Of a stretch of 64,000 bases of DNA, positions 1-8,339 are shown piece after piece. The stretch comes from Nocardia sp. SYP-A9097 (GTDB taxonomy: Bacteria; Actinomycetota; Actinomycetes; Mycobacteriales; Mycobacteriaceae), in assembly GCF_009649815.1 (NCBI RefSeq), contig NZ_WJIC01000004.1:372001-436000 (forward strand), in the 5' to 3' direction. Under the pieces are notes generated by a model. The model was not told where the DNA came from. It saw nothing but the letters and a program-made list of their open reading frames with translations, and ran no database searches. The first letter of the stretch is position 1. Each line of letters starts with the position of its first letter. A program made the position numbers and the translations under genes.

Positions 1-372
1 GGGCTGACGGCTCGTATGCACTGCGTGCTCGTGCATGCGCTGGAGCAGGAGCGCACCCAGGTGCAGCTCGCCGAGCTCGGGGATATGGACAAGACCACGA
101 TGGTGGTGACCGTCGACGCCCTGGAGAAGGCGGGGCTGGCGGAGCGCCGGCCGTCGAGTACCGATCGGCGTGCGCGCATTATCGCGGTCACTCCGGCGGG
201 TGCCAAGCTGGCTGCCCGCAGTCAGAAGATCGTGGACGGCGTGCATCGCGATGCCCTGGAGTCATTGCCCAAGGGCGAGCGCGACGCGCTGCTGAAGGCG
301 CTGAATCACCTGGTGGAAGGCCATCTTTCGGCGACGGCGGAGGCTTCTTCGGCGCGCCGTGCCCGGCAGTGA
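1..372 (+). CDS. MarR-family transcriptional regulator, 5' end outside the window
   Basis: The frame is open from the first base, so the N-terminus lies outside the window and 123 residues are visible. They contain the recognition part of a MarR winged helix: a helix with LAELGDMDKTTM, then LEKAGLAERRPSSTDRRARI, the typical wing with the DRR motif, and a C-terminal dimerisation helix. MarR proteins usually repress a neighbouring gene and are released by small phenolic or drug ligands. The next gene downstream on the same strand, 92 nt away, is a DHA2 drug exporter, so this regulator probably controls it. That regulatory link is inferred from position. Family assignment is secure; the ligand is unknown. 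Confidence 0.85.
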   Translation, partial: GLTARMHCVLVHALEQERTQVQLAELGDMDKTTMVVTVDALEKAGLAERRPSSTDRRARIIAVTPAGAKLAARSQKIVDGVHRDALESLPKGERDALLKALNHLVEGHLSATAEASSARRARQ

Positions 373-391
373 TCGGCGGCTCTCGAAGGAT

Positions 392-423
392 TAGTCCGTT
401 AGAGATTGTCTGCAACGGAACTA
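392..423. promoter_or_regulatory. Possible MarR operator upstream of the exporter gene
   Basis: An imperfect inverted repeat has a left arm tagtccgtt and a right arm aacggaacta, which would pair with one bulged base. It lies between the MarR gene and the MFS exporter, where an operator would be expected. Seen by eye only; a weak prediction. Confidence 0.3.
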
Positions 424-464
424 TCTAGTACGGTCTCTCTTGTCGGTTCGAACAGGAGAAGATC

Positions 465-1898
465 ATGACAGCGTCCAAAAATCTTGCCCTCGCGGTGCTT
501 TCCGCCGCGACGCTGATGACCATCCTCGATGGCAGCATCGTGACGGTCGCCATGCCCGCGATTCAGCGGGACCTCGGCTTCACGCCCGCCGGATTGAGCT
601 GGACCGTCAACGCTTATCTGATCGCCTTCGGCGGCCTGCTGTTGCTGGCCGGGCGGTTCGGCGACCTGATCGGCCGCAAGAAGATGTTCCTGACCGGCAA
701 TATCGTCTTCACCGCCGCCTCCCTGCTGGCCGGCGCCGCGACCACCCCGGCCGTACTGGTCGCCGCTCGCTTCCTGCAGGGTGTGGGCAGTGCGATCGCC
801 TCGGCGGTGGTGCTCGGCATCCTGGTCACCATGTTCACCGAGAAGGCCGAACGGGCAAGGGCCATCGGCATTTTCAGCTTCACCGGTGCGGCGGGGGCAT
901 CCATCGGCCAGGTGCTGGGTGGGGTGCTCACCGATGCGCTGAACTGGCACTGGATCTTCCTCATCAATGTGCCGATCGGCGTGGTGACGGTCGCCCTGGC
1001 CGTCAAGGCGTTGCCTTCGGATCGCGGTCTGGGCCTGGCCGCCGGGGCCGATGCGCTCGGGGCGCTTTTGGTGACCGCGGGCCTCATGCTGGGCATCTAC
1101 ACCGTGGTGAAGATCGAGGAGTACAGCTGGCTGTCGGCGCACACCCTCGGCCTGGGCGCCCTCTCGCTGATCCTGCTGGCCGCCTTCGTAATTCGCCAGG
1201 CGACCGCCGCGACTCCACTGCTGCCGCTGCGAATCTTCCGCTCCCGCAATGTCTCCGGCGCGAATGTCGTGCAGATGCTGACTCTCTCGGCCATGTTCGC
1301 CTTCCAGATCATCGTCGCCCTGTACATGCAGAAGGTGCTCGGCTACAGCGCATTGCAGACCGGCCTGGCCATGCTGCCCGCCGCCGTCGCCATCGGCGGA
1401 GTGTCCCTGTTCGTCTCGGCCCGGCTGATCACCCGCTTCGGTGAGCGCGCCGTACTGATCACCGGTCTGATGCTGCTGCTGGCCGGAATGGCCTGGCTGA
1501 CAAGGCTTCCGGTGCACGCCGCCTACATCCCCGATCTGCTCCCCATGATGGTGCTGATCGCCGGTGGTGGCCTGGTGCTGCCCGCGCTGACCAATCTGGG
1601 TATGTCCGCCGCCCGCGCCGACGACGCCGGTCTCGCCTCCGGTTTGTTCAACACCACCCAGCAGGTGGGTATGGCGTTCGGTATCGCGGTGCTCTCCACT
1701 CTGGCCGCTTCCCGTACCGGTGACCGGCTCACCGCCGGGGCCACGGAGGCCGCGGCTCTGACCGATGGTTACCGTCTCGCCTTCACGGTCGCGACCGGAG
1801 TGCTGGCCGTCGCGTTGCTCATCAGCTGCACCGTCTTGCGGCGGCCAAGTGCCGCAACGGATTCCGCATCGGTGGAGCGGGTCGCGGTCGCAGTCTGA
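465..1898 (+). CDS. MFS drug exporter, DHA2 (EmrB/QacA) family
   Basis: A 477-residue integral membrane protein whose length and hydrophobicity pattern fit the 14-helix DHA2 family of proton-driven multidrug exporters. Near the N-terminus it has the LDGSIVTVAMPAIQRDL stretch, in which the family's membrane-embedded acidic residue of helix 1 sits. It continues with LSWTVNAYLIAFGGLLLLAG and the loop 2-3 motif GRFGDLIGRKK, the MFS motif A. A consensus ribosome site (AGGAG) precedes the ATG at a good distance. The adjacent upstream MarR gene is the likely regulator. The substrate cannot be told from sequence; export of a toxic amphipathic compound is the family expectation. Confidence 0.93.
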   Translation: MTASKNLALAVLSAATLMTILDGSIVTVAMPAIQRDLGFTPAGLSWTVNAYLIAFGGLLLLAGRFGDLIGRKKMFLTGNIVFTAASLLAGAATTPAVLVAARFLQGVGSAIASAVVLGILVTMFTEKAERARAIGIFSFTGAAGASIGQVLGGVLTDALNWHWIFLINVPIGVVTVALAVKALPSDRGLGLAAGADALGALLVTAGLMLGIYTVVKIEEYSWLSAHTLGLGALSLILLAAFVIRQATAATPLLPLRIFRSRNVSGANVVQMLTLSAMFAFQIIVALYMQKVLGYSALQTGLAMLPAAVAIGGVSLFVSARLITRFGERAVLITGLMLLLAGMAWLTRLPVHAAYIPDLLPMMVLIAGGGLVLPALTNLGMSAARADDAGLASGLFNTTQQVGMAFGIAVLSTLAASRTGDRLTAGATEAAALTDGYRLAFTVATGVLAVALLISCTVLRRPSAATDSASVERVAVAV

Positions 1899-1924
1899 CC
1901 CTCGGCATCGGAAAACGGTTCGGA

Positions 1925-1943
1925 CCCGGCGTAATTCGCCGGG
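1925..1943. terminator. Hairpin between convergent MFS and SDR genes
   Basis: A perfect 7-bp G+C stem (cccggcg / cgccggg) with a 5-nt loop lies between the stop of the exporter and the stop of the convergent SDR gene. There is no strong T-run, as is common in actinobacteria. Possibly bidirectional. Confidence 0.5.
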
Positions 1944-2016
1944 CCCGAATTCGTCTGTGTGACTGAGATGGTCTTCATCCAGTCGGCAACGCGGGCCGAA
2001 TGCCGCTCGCGACGGC

Positions 2017-2739
2017 TCAGAACCCGACTTCGACCTCGATGCTGTCGCGTTCGGTGTACATGCGCCAATAGTGTTCGCCGAGTTCGTCATTGGTCATGCG
2101 GGCGATTTCGATACCGGCCGGCACCAACTCCGGCCGGGTGTTCACGATCTCCTCGGCCCGGCTGTTGCCGATGAGGACGCCGATATTCAGTACGCCCGCG
2201 TAGACCCCGGTGCCCTGTAGTTCGGCCGCTATCTGATGGATGTATCCGCGCTGAGCCGCAAGTGCCACTCCGAAATTCGACAGGTACGGGTGGGTCACGT
2301 GCGGTGAGGAGCCGGAGGAGAACAGCAACGCGCCGTCGCCACGCGCGATCATGGCGGGGACCAGCGCGCGGGTCATGAGGATGGGCGAGTGCAGTTTGAG
2401 CGCCATGGGCACGCGCAGTCCCGGCACATCCATGTCGAGGGTGCTCGGAATGCGATCGGTCATCTCCCCGGCCGCACCGTGCATGGCCACATCGATCTCG
2501 CCGAGCGTCTCGCGGATCGCGGCGACGCAAGCATCCAACTGGCCCGCGTCGGTGACATCGGCCGGAAACGCGACGGCCTCGACGCCGTCCGCTTTCAGAT
2601 CCGCCACGTGCTGCTCCGCCTTCTCCGGTTTGCGGCCGACGACCGCCACCCGGAACCCCTCCCGCCCGAATCGCCGCGCGGTTCCCATACCGAGTCCGGG
2701 TCCGAATCCGAAGATCGCGATGGTTTTGCTCATGTTCAT
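2017..2739 (-). CDS. Atypical short-chain dehydrogenase/reductase-like protein
   Basis: A 240-residue Rossmann-fold SDR. The nucleotide-binding glycine motif GFGPGLGMG is at about residues 11-19, and ADVTD (about 60-64) fits the conserved acidic position after beta-3. Serines are present around 141-145. Where classical SDRs carry the catalytic YxxxK, this protein reads FGVAL (Phe156, Leu160), followed by an otherwise normal helix AAQRGYIHQIAAEL. Both the general-acid Tyr and the Lys therefore appear to be missing, so it may bind NAD(P) without being a standard dehydrogenase, or use a different mechanism. It is divergent from a TetR regulator with a pair of inverted repeats between them, so it is probably that regulator's target. 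Confidence 0.85.
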   Translation of the reverse strand: MNMSKTIAIFGFGPGLGMGTARRFGREGFRVAVVGRKPEKAEQHVADLKADGVEAVAFPADVTDAGQLDACVAAIRETLGEIDVAMHGAAGEMTDRIPSTLDMDVPGLRVPMALKLHSPILMTRALVPAMIARGDGALLFSSGSSPHVTHPYLSNFGVALAAQRGYIHQIAAELQGTGVYAGVLNIGVLIGNSRAEEIVNTRPELVPAGIEIARMTNDELGEHYWRMYTERDSIEVEVGF

Positions 2740-2748
2740 CCTCGCTAA

Positions 2749-2807
2749 GTTGAGTATAGGTTCAAGTTACTCGGACGACGTTAGCGTAAGTTGAACCCAC
2801 GCTCAAC
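2749..2807. promoter_or_regulatory. Two candidate TetR operators in the SDR/TetR divergent region
   Basis: Two similar inverted repeats of the form gttga-N8-tcaa(g/c) occur at 2749-2766 and 2790-2807, about 41 bp apart centre to centre. A larger imperfect repeat (ggttcaagtta / taagttgaacc, one mismatch) spans 2759-2797. The position between divergent SDR and TetR genes and the repeat geometry suggest binding by the TetR product. Binding itself is inferred. Confidence 0.5.
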
Positions 2808-2840
2808 ATATTTCGGGTCCCGGATTTGTAGGATCGGCGC

Positions 2841-3473
2841 ATGTCCTCGAACAAGCCGCTCCGCCTCGACGCACGCCGCAATCGCGATGCGCTGGTGACC
2901 GCGGCCCGTGAGGTCTTCGCCGAACGCGGCCTGGACGCACCGCTCAAGGAGGTCGCCGCCCGCGCGGGCGTCGCCATCGGCACCCTCTACAACCGTTTCC
3001 CCACTCGCGACGACCTCATTGCCGCCGCGGTGGAGGACCGCATCGAAGCCGGCGGCCGAATTGCCGAGCGCGCCTTGCTGATCGAGGATCCGTGGCAGGC
3101 GTTCACCTATCTGGTGGAGCAGGTCTGCGAACTCCAGGCGGCCGATCGCCTGCTCAATGAACTCGCCGTCCGCGCCGCCCCCAGCGCCGCGATCGCCCGC
3201 GCCCGCGACGACGGTCACGCCAAGATGCGCGAAATCATCACGCGCGCACAGCAAGCCGGAGCGCTGCGCTCGGACTGGGTGCTGGAGGACATCGCCTTCA
3301 TCACCTGGGCGCACACCCGAATCGTCGAAGCCACCGGCACTTTGGCCCCCGATGCCTGGCGCAGGCATCTCGCTTTCGTCTTCGACGGCCTGCGCGCCAC
3401 CGCGGCCCATCCACTGCCGGTGCCGCCGATCACCGAGGATCAGCTCATGCGGGCGCTACACCGCGAAGACTGA
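2841..3473 (+). CDS. TetR-family transcriptional regulator
   Basis: A 210-residue protein with an N-terminal TetR DNA-binding domain: RRNRDALVTAAREVFAERG at about residues 12-30, then the helix-turn-helix with VAARAGVAIGTLYNRFPTRDDL. The C-terminal ligand-binding region is helical and unassigned; it ends at a lone stop followed by a hairpin. The gene is divergent from an SDR-like gene, with two inverted repeats between them. It probably represses the SDR and itself. The effector is not predictable. Confidence 0.92.
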   Translation: MSSNKPLRLDARRNRDALVTAAREVFAERGLDAPLKEVAARAGVAIGTLYNRFPTRDDLIAAAVEDRIEAGGRIAERALLIEDPWQAFTYLVEQVCELQAADRLLNELAVRAAPSAAIARARDDGHAKMREIITRAQQAGALRSDWVLEDIAFITWAHTRIVEATGTLAPDAWRRHLAFVFDGLRATAAHPLPVPPITEDQLMRALHRED

Positions 3474-3478
3474 TCCGG

Positions 3479-3500
3479 AGCCCGCATCACGGTGCGGGCT
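3479..3500 (+). terminator. Terminator hairpin after the TetR gene
   Basis: A perfect 8-bp stem (agcccgca / tgcgggct) with a 6-nt loop lies 6 nt after the TetR stop codon. It covers the first possible GTG of the following small frame, which argues that translation of that frame begins further in. Confidence 0.6.
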
Positions 3501-3503
3501 ATC

Positions 3504-3674
3504 GTGGAGGCCGTGGGTGTCATCGGCGAATTGTTCCCGGGTAAGAAGCTGGCCGACGAGGGCAGCGAGGACAGCGACGGTCAGGAGCACCGGCCGCGCA
3601 TGGAACTCGATCTCGATGCCGGGGTGGTGCGCCTGTCCGGGCCGGCGAAGCCATTGGACCAATCGCAGGAGTGA
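3504..3674 (+). CDS. Small hypothetical protein, DUF6191-like
   Basis: About 56 residues. The middle and end (LFPGKKLADEGSEDSDG, then RPRMELDLDAGVVRL) resemble my recollection of the C-terminal part of the small actinobacterial DUF6191 family: a PGK element, an acidic stretch, then a basic residue and a D-L-D-x-G strand. The N-terminal membrane helix expected for full-length members is absent, so this may be a short or decayed member. Starts at GTG 3492, 3504 or 3513 are all possible and none has a convincing ribosome site. The 3' end overlaps the convergent phosphoribosyltransferase gene by 94 nt, which lowers confidence in one of the two ends. Confidence 0.4.
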   Translation: MEAVGVIGELFPGKKLADEGSEDSDGQEHRPRMELDLDAGVVRLSGPAKPLDQSQE

Positions 3675-4303
3675 TTGCCGCCCAGCAGGGCGGCGATATC
3701 GGCGCTCGCGGTCGGTCCGCCGGGTGGATACCAGCGGTCGGCATCCGGGGGTTGCGCGGTGGGGTGCGGGCAGACGATCTTGTCGGCATAGGGGGAGAGG
3801 TTGCCGAGCGCGGACCGGGCCGCGACCGGAACCGCGACGGCAATGCGAATCGCGCCGTGCACCCGCGCCATTCGGCAACTGTGCCGCAGCACGGTGGCAT
3901 CGGTCAGGCAGTCATCGGTGATGACCACCGTACGATCGCGCAGGTCCACCCGTTTGCGATCGCCGCGATAGCTGAACGCACTGCGCCGCAGGATTTCCGA
4001 TTGCCGCTGCTCGGTCTCGGCACGCTCGGATTCGCAGAGCGCGCCGTCGGCCACCGCGGTGGTATCGATGAGCAGCGTCTCGTCCTCGCCGAGTAATCCG
4101 TACACCAGGTCCGGGCGGCGGGCAACGGTCAAGGGGCGCACCAGGATTACGTCCAGCGCGATATGCAGGGTGGTGGCGAGTTCGGCGGCGACCCGCACTC
4201 CGCCGCCCGGCGGGGCGAGCACCACCACATCGTGACCGCGAAATGCCGCGAGCAGCCCGGCCAACTGCCGGCCCGCGTCATTGCGGTCCTGGAACGGCGG
4301 CAT
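3581..4303 (-). CDS. Phosphoribosyltransferase-domain protein
   Basis: A 240-residue type I phosphoribosyltransferase fold. The N-terminal region has DAGRQLAGLL, then VVVLAPPGGGVRVAAELA with the PP(G)GGV turn typical of the family. The PRPP-binding loop is TVVITDDCLTDATVL at about residues 125-140 (two acidic residues followed by T-x-A-T). Such stand-alone proteins are often predicted phosphoribosyltransferases of unknown substrate; the second half often follows YADKIVCPHP as here. The last residues (after about 215) are basic, Ser/Arg-rich and overlap a convergent small frame, so the tail may be non-conserved. No operon partner is evident. Confidence 0.8.
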   Translation of the reverse strand: MPPFQDRNDAGRQLAGLLAAFRGHDVVVLAPPGGGVRVAAELATTLHIALDVILVRPLTVARRPDLVYGLLGEDETLLIDTTAVADGALCESERAETEQRQSEILRRSAFSYRGDRKRVDLRDRTVVITDDCLTDATVLRHSCRMARVHGAIRIAVAVPVAARSALGNLSPYADKIVCPHPTAQPPDADRWYPPGGPTASADIAALLGGNHSCDWSNGFAGPDRRTTPASRSSSMRGRCS

Positions 4304-4670
4304 GCGCTTGCCCGACTGGGGTTTTCAGCCGGTGGTCGGGCACGCCCGGAGCGCGGGCGGCAGGGGCGTGAGGTGAGCGAACTGCCCGAGAACCGTCGTC
4401 ATCACGCGCCCTCTCCATTGAGTGGCTGCCACGGTTGCCGAGCGGCAGCGTTGCTCGGCGAGAGCAGCGCCGCACGGGAGGGCAGAATCCCAGTGTACGC
4501 CCGCGCGAACCTCCCGCTTCGCCCCTCCGGCGCATGCGAATTGATCATTGCGCTGCCCTCCGAATCGTTCGTGACGATACGAAAACAGCTCGATCCCGAA
4601 CCGGGAAACGGGATCGCCCGACCCACTCGACGAGTACGCCGGGCGATCCCGGATCGAAATGTCTTTCAGC
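4304..4670. other. Gene-poor stretch between phosphoribosyltransferase and the small acyl-ligase-linked gene
   Basis: About 370 bp without a convincing gene. It must hold the promoter of the leftward phosphoribosyltransferase gene and, at its right end, a strong hairpin that follows the leftward small gene. A 24-codon leftward frame beginning near 4403 was seen but has no supporting signal. Confidence 0.5.
4609..4651 (-). terminator. Terminator of the acyl-CoA ligase operon
   Basis: A perfect 12-bp inverted repeat (cgggatcgcccg / cgggcgatcccg) with a 19-nt loop starts about 20 nt beyond the stop of the last gene of the leftward operon. Confidence 0.6.
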
Positions 4671-4874
4671 TCATGACTTCAGGAAGGTCGCCACGATACT
4701 CCAGAACCTCCCGCGATCCACCGAACGGAAATCCCACGTCTCGGCGAGGCGGTGCGTCGCACTGACGATGCCGGATACGTCGAAGTCGTCGCGCGTCGCG
4801 GTGCCCTTGTCCTCCAGGGCGGCGATGACGTACGCGGTGGCGGTCTCCACACTGTGGGGCACGCAAGGCTCCAA
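4671..4874 (-). CDS. Small hypothetical protein after the acyl-CoA ligases
   Basis: A 67-residue soluble protein with no recognised motif. The sequence alternates charged and hydrophobic residues as in a small helical domain (ETATAYVIAALEDKGTA, then DVSGIVSATHRLAETWDF). It follows the upstream acyl-CoA ligase gene by 32 nt on the same strand and is followed by a strong terminator, so it is probably the last gene of that operon. The N-terminal half has the feel of a helix-loop-helix fold, but I cannot assign a family. Function unknown. Confidence 0.6.
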   Translation of the reverse strand: MEPCVPHSVETATAYVIAALEDKGTATRDDFDVSGIVSATHRLAETWDFRSVDRGRFWSIVATFLKS

Positions 4875-4906
4875 TCGGTCGTCGGAATGAGCTGCGGTGT
4901 AAGGGA

Positions 4907-6628
4907 CTACGGCTGCCGTTCGGTGAAAACTTCCTCGTATCGGTACTCGGTGGGGATCTGTTCGCCCGCGGCGTGCGCCTGCTCTTCTCGGCGGCGCAGG
5001 TCGACGCGGCGGATCTTGCCGGAGATGGTCTTCGGTAGTTCGGCGAACTCCACGCGGCGCACTCGCAGATAGGGCGCGAGGTGGTCGCGGGCGTATTCCA
5101 GGATGGCACGGGCGGTTTCGAGATCGGGTTCCCAGCCGGCGGCCAGCGAAACGTACGCCTTGGGGACCGAGAGACGGGTGTCATCCGGTTGCGGGACGAC
5201 CGCCGCCTCGACCACGGCTGGGTGCTCGATGAGGACGCTCTCCAGCTCGAACGGCGACACCTTGTAGTCGGAGGACTTGAAGACGTCGTCGGTGCGGCCG
5301 ATATAGGTGATGTATCCGTCGTCGTCGCGTGAGGCGACATCACCGGAGTGGTAGAAGCCCCCCGCCATGACAGCGGCATTGCGTTCCGGATCGCCCAGGT
5401 ATCCGGTCATCAGGTTGACGGGAGTGTATCCCAGGTCAAGGCAGAGTTCGCCCTCATCAGCGAGTTCTCCGGTGATGGGATCGACGAGTATGACAGGCAC
5501 TCCCGGAGCCGGTCGGCCCATGGATCCGGGCTTGACCGGCTGGCCTGGTGTATTGCCCACCTGCAGGGTGGTCTCGGTCTGTCCGAAGCCGTCACGAATC
5601 GTCAGCCCCCACGCCTTCTCCACCTGTGCGATCACATCGGGGTTGAGAGGCTCACCGGCACCGAGGATTTCGCGCAGACCGGCCGGCCGCTCACCGAGGT
5701 CGGCCTGAATCAGCATGCGCCACACCGTCGGTGGGGCACAGAAGGTGTTGACGTCCGCGCGCCGCAATTGGGCGAGCAGGGCCGCAGCGTCGAAACGTGT
5801 GTAGTTGTAGACGAATACGGTCGCCTCGGCCAGCCACGGCGTGAAGAAACAGCTCCACGCGTGCTTGGCCCAGCCGGGCGCGCTGATGGCCAGATGTACA
5901 TCGCCCGGGCGTACCCCGATCCAGTACATGGTGGAGAGATGCCCTACCGGATAACTGATCTGGGAGTGCTGCACCATTTTCGGCTTACTGGTGGTGCCGG
6001 AGGTGAAGTACACCAGCAGCGGATCCTCGACCGTGGTGACGGCGGTGAACGGGCCCGCCGACATGGTCATGGCGGCCTCGGCGTAGGAGCGCCAGCCCGG
6101 GGTGACCTTGTCGCCCACCGTGATTCGGATGTAGTCGCCGGGCACCTCGTCGAACTTGCCGGTCTCGCCGGCATTGGCGATGACGAAACCCGCACCGCCC
6201 CTGACGATCCGGTCGGTGAGGTCCTCCGGTCCCAGTGCCGCGGTGGTCGGCATGATCACCGCGCCGAGCTTGGCCACGGCCAGCATGGCCTCCCACAGCT
6301 CGGCCTGATTGCCGAGCATGAGCATGACCCGATCGCCCTTGCCGACACCGAGACTTGCCAGCCAGGTCGCCACCTGATCCGAGCGCGTGGCCATCTCGTC
6401 GAAGGTGATGCGCTGCTCCGCGCCGCCTTCCTCGACGATCCACAGCGCCGGGCGGTCGTTACCGCGCGCGATGACATCGAACCAGTCGATGGCCCAGTTG
6501 AATGTGCCTGTCAGGCGCGGCCATTCGAAGTTCGCGACCGCGGCGTCGTAATCGGTGGCGTGCGTGACCAACAGGTCCCGCGCCGCGCGGTACGCCTTGG
6601 TATTGGCGCTCTGGGCGGCGGTGGTCAT
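4907..6628 (-). CDS. Acyl-CoA synthetase (AMP-binding, medium-chain/ACSM-like)
   Basis: A 573-residue adenylate-forming enzyme that would activate a carboxylic acid to acyl-AMP and then acyl-CoA. Visible motifs: the P-loop YFTSGTTSKPK near residue 210, DGFGQTETT near 350, the hinge-side YHSGD and GRTDDVFKSSDYKVSP, and the C-terminal catalytic lysine in LPKTISGKIRR near 540. The pattern APGWAKHAWSCFF, a Trp-rich acyl-pocket region, is like the acetyl/medium-chain acyl-CoA synthetase (ACSM) branch. Its ATG overlaps the stop of the upstream ligase gene by 4 nt, so the two are translationally coupled. Chain-length preference is inferred from subfamily resemblance only. Confidence 0.92.
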   Translation of the reverse strand: MTTAAQSANTKAYRAARDLLVTHATDYDAAVANFEWPRLTGTFNWAIDWFDVIARGNDRPALWIVEEGGAEQRITFDEMATRSDQVATWLASLGVGKGDRVMLMLGNQAELWEAMLAVAKLGAVIMPTTAALGPEDLTDRIVRGGAGFVIANAGETGKFDEVPGDYIRITVGDKVTPGWRSYAEAAMTMSAGPFTAVTTVEDPLLVYFTSGTTSKPKMVQHSQISYPVGHLSTMYWIGVRPGDVHLAISAPGWAKHAWSCFFTPWLAEATVFVYNYTRFDAAALLAQLRRADVNTFCAPPTVWRMLIQADLGERPAGLREILGAGEPLNPDVIAQVEKAWGLTIRDGFGQTETTLQVGNTPGQPVKPGSMGRPAPGVPVILVDPITGELADEGELCLDLGYTPVNLMTGYLGDPERNAAVMAGGFYHSGDVASRDDDGYITYIGRTDDVFKSSDYKVSPFELESVLIEHPAVVEAAVVPQPDDTRLSVPKAYVSLAAGWEPDLETARAILEYARDHLAPYLRVRRVEFAELPKTISGKIRRVDLRRREEQAHAAGEQIPTEYRYEEVFTERQP

Positions 6629-8298
6629 GCGTTCTCCTCTTCGGAACCGGTGAGTAGCCGCACGGCCATCTCACGCATCTCGATCTTGCGGATCTTGCCG
6701 GTGACGGTCATCGGGAACTCGTCCACGATGTGCACGTAGCGGGGGATCTTGTAGTGCGCGAGCTGGCCGGTGCAGTACTCGCGCAGGGCCTCCGCGGTGA
6801 GCGGAGTCGTGTTCTCGCGCATACGAATCCACGCCATCAACTCCTCGCCGTACTTGGTGTCGGGGACGCCGATCACCTGGGCGTCGAGGATGTCGGGATG
6901 GCTGTAGAGGAACTCCTCGATCTCGCGCGGGTAGATGTTCTCGCCGCCCCGGATCACCATGTCCTTGATGCGGCCGGTAATGGCGACATAGCCGTCCTCA
7001 TCCATGACGGCCAGGTCGCCGGTGTGCATCCAGCGCGCGGAATCGATGGCGGCGGCGGTCTTTTCGGGATCGTTCCAGTAGCCGAGCATGACCGAGTAGC
7101 CGCGCGTGCACAGCTCGCCGGGCAGTCCGCGCGGCATGGTCAGCCCCGTCACCGGGTCGACGATCTTGATCTCGATATGCGGGCCCGCCTGCCCGACTGT
7201 GGCGGTGCGCTGTGCCAGGCTGTCGTTCGCGCGGGTCTGGGTGGAGACCGGGGACGTCTCGGTCATGCCGTAGCAGATGCTCACCTCGCGCATGCCCATC
7301 CGGCCGATGACCTGCTTCATCACCTCGACCGGACAGGGCGATCCGGCCATGATGCCGGTGCGCAGGCTGGACAGGTCGAAGGTGTCGAACTCCGGATCGG
7401 CGAGCTCGGCGATGAACATGGTCGGTACCCCATAGAGCGAGGTGCAGCGTTCCGCCGCAACGGCTTCCAGGGTGGTGCGGGGTTCGAACGCGGGTCCGGG
7501 AATGATCATGGCCGCGCCGTGACTGGTGGCGGCCAGATTCCCCATGACCATGCCGAAGCAGTGGTAGAACGGGACGGGGATGCAAATGCGATCCTGTTCG
7601 GTGTACCCGCAGAGCTCGCCCACGAAGTAGCCGTTGTTCAGGATATTGTGATGGCTGAGCGTGGCTCCCTTGGGGAAACCCGTTGTGCCCGAAGTGTATT
7701 GGATATTGATCGGATCGTCCGCCGCCAGTCCGGCCTGCGCCAGCGCGAGCTGCTCCGGATCGCCGGCGCGCCCGGTCTCGAAGAGCCGTTCCCACTCCGG
7801 ACTGTCCAGCAGCACCACCTGTTCCAGCTCCGGGCACTCCGGTCGGGCCTGCGCGATCATGGCCGCGTAATCCGAGGTCTTGAACGACGGCGCGGCGATG
7901 AGTGTGTGAATTCCGGCCTGCCCCAGCACATATCGCAGCTCATGCGTGCGATAGGCCGGATTGATGTTCACCAGGATCGCGCCGATCTTGGCGGTGGCGT
8001 ACTGGGTCAGCGTCCACTGCGGGCAGTTGGGTGCCCAGATGCCCACCCGGTCACCCTTGCCGAGTCCGGCCGCGAGCAGACCCAGGGCCAGCGCGTCCAC
8101 CTCCGCCAGGAACTCGCGGTAGGTCCAGCGGATGCCGGTGGTGTAGTCGATCAATGCCTCGCGATCGGCGAACCTGGCCGCGGTGCGATCCAGATTGGCG
8201 CCGATGGTGTCCCCCAGGAGCGGCGTGCTCCAGGCGCCCTGGGTATAGCTCACCGGACGGAGCCGGTCCATGCTCATGCTCACTTCGGTAGGATCCAC
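6625..8298 (-). CDS. Fatty-acid/acyl-CoA ligase (FadD-like AMP-binding protein)
   Basis: A 557-residue ANL-superfamily ligase. Motifs: QYTSGTTGFPKGATLSH (P-loop, about residue 195), YGMTETSPV, MHTGDLAVMDEDGY, GRIKDMVIRGGENIYP (hinge) and the terminal lysine region MTVTGKIRK. It resembles FadD-type enzymes in mycolata that act on fatty or branched acids. Several in-frame ATGs occur near the start (MDPTEVSMSMDRL), so the true start may be 6-9 codons in. It is the first gene of a leftward operon with a second ligase and a small protein; two ligases of different subfamilies together suggest catabolism of one acid class. A GAF-LuxR regulator is divergent 41 nt away. Confidence 0.92.
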   Translation of the reverse strand: MDPTEVSMSMDRLRPVSYTQGAWSTPLLGDTIGANLDRTAARFADREALIDYTTGIRWTYREFLAEVDALALGLLAAGLGKGDRVGIWAPNCPQWTLTQYATAKIGAILVNINPAYRTHELRYVLGQAGIHTLIAAPSFKTSDYAAMIAQARPECPELEQVVLLDSPEWERLFETGRAGDPEQLALAQAGLAADDPINIQYTSGTTGFPKGATLSHHNILNNGYFVGELCGYTEQDRICIPVPFYHCFGMVMGNLAATSHGAAMIIPGPAFEPRTTLEAVAAERCTSLYGVPTMFIAELADPEFDTFDLSSLRTGIMAGSPCPVEVMKQVIGRMGMREVSICYGMTETSPVSTQTRANDSLAQRTATVGQAGPHIEIKIVDPVTGLTMPRGLPGELCTRGYSVMLGYWNDPEKTAAAIDSARWMHTGDLAVMDEDGYVAITGRIKDMVIRGGENIYPREIEEFLYSHPDILDAQVIGVPDTKYGEELMAWIRMRENTTPLTAEALREYCTGQLAHYKIPRYVHIVDEFPMTVTGKIRKIEMREMAVRLLTGSEEENA

Positions 8299-8339
8299 GT
8301 CACACCACCGCCCCGACTAGCCCCGAATGGGGGTAACAG

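Noticed and set aside
399..2090. Very long open frame antisense to the MFS exporter
   Set aside because: Arg/Gly/His-rich composition with no domain; a mirror of G+C-rich coding on the other strand. The same holds for long frames opposite the ligase genes.
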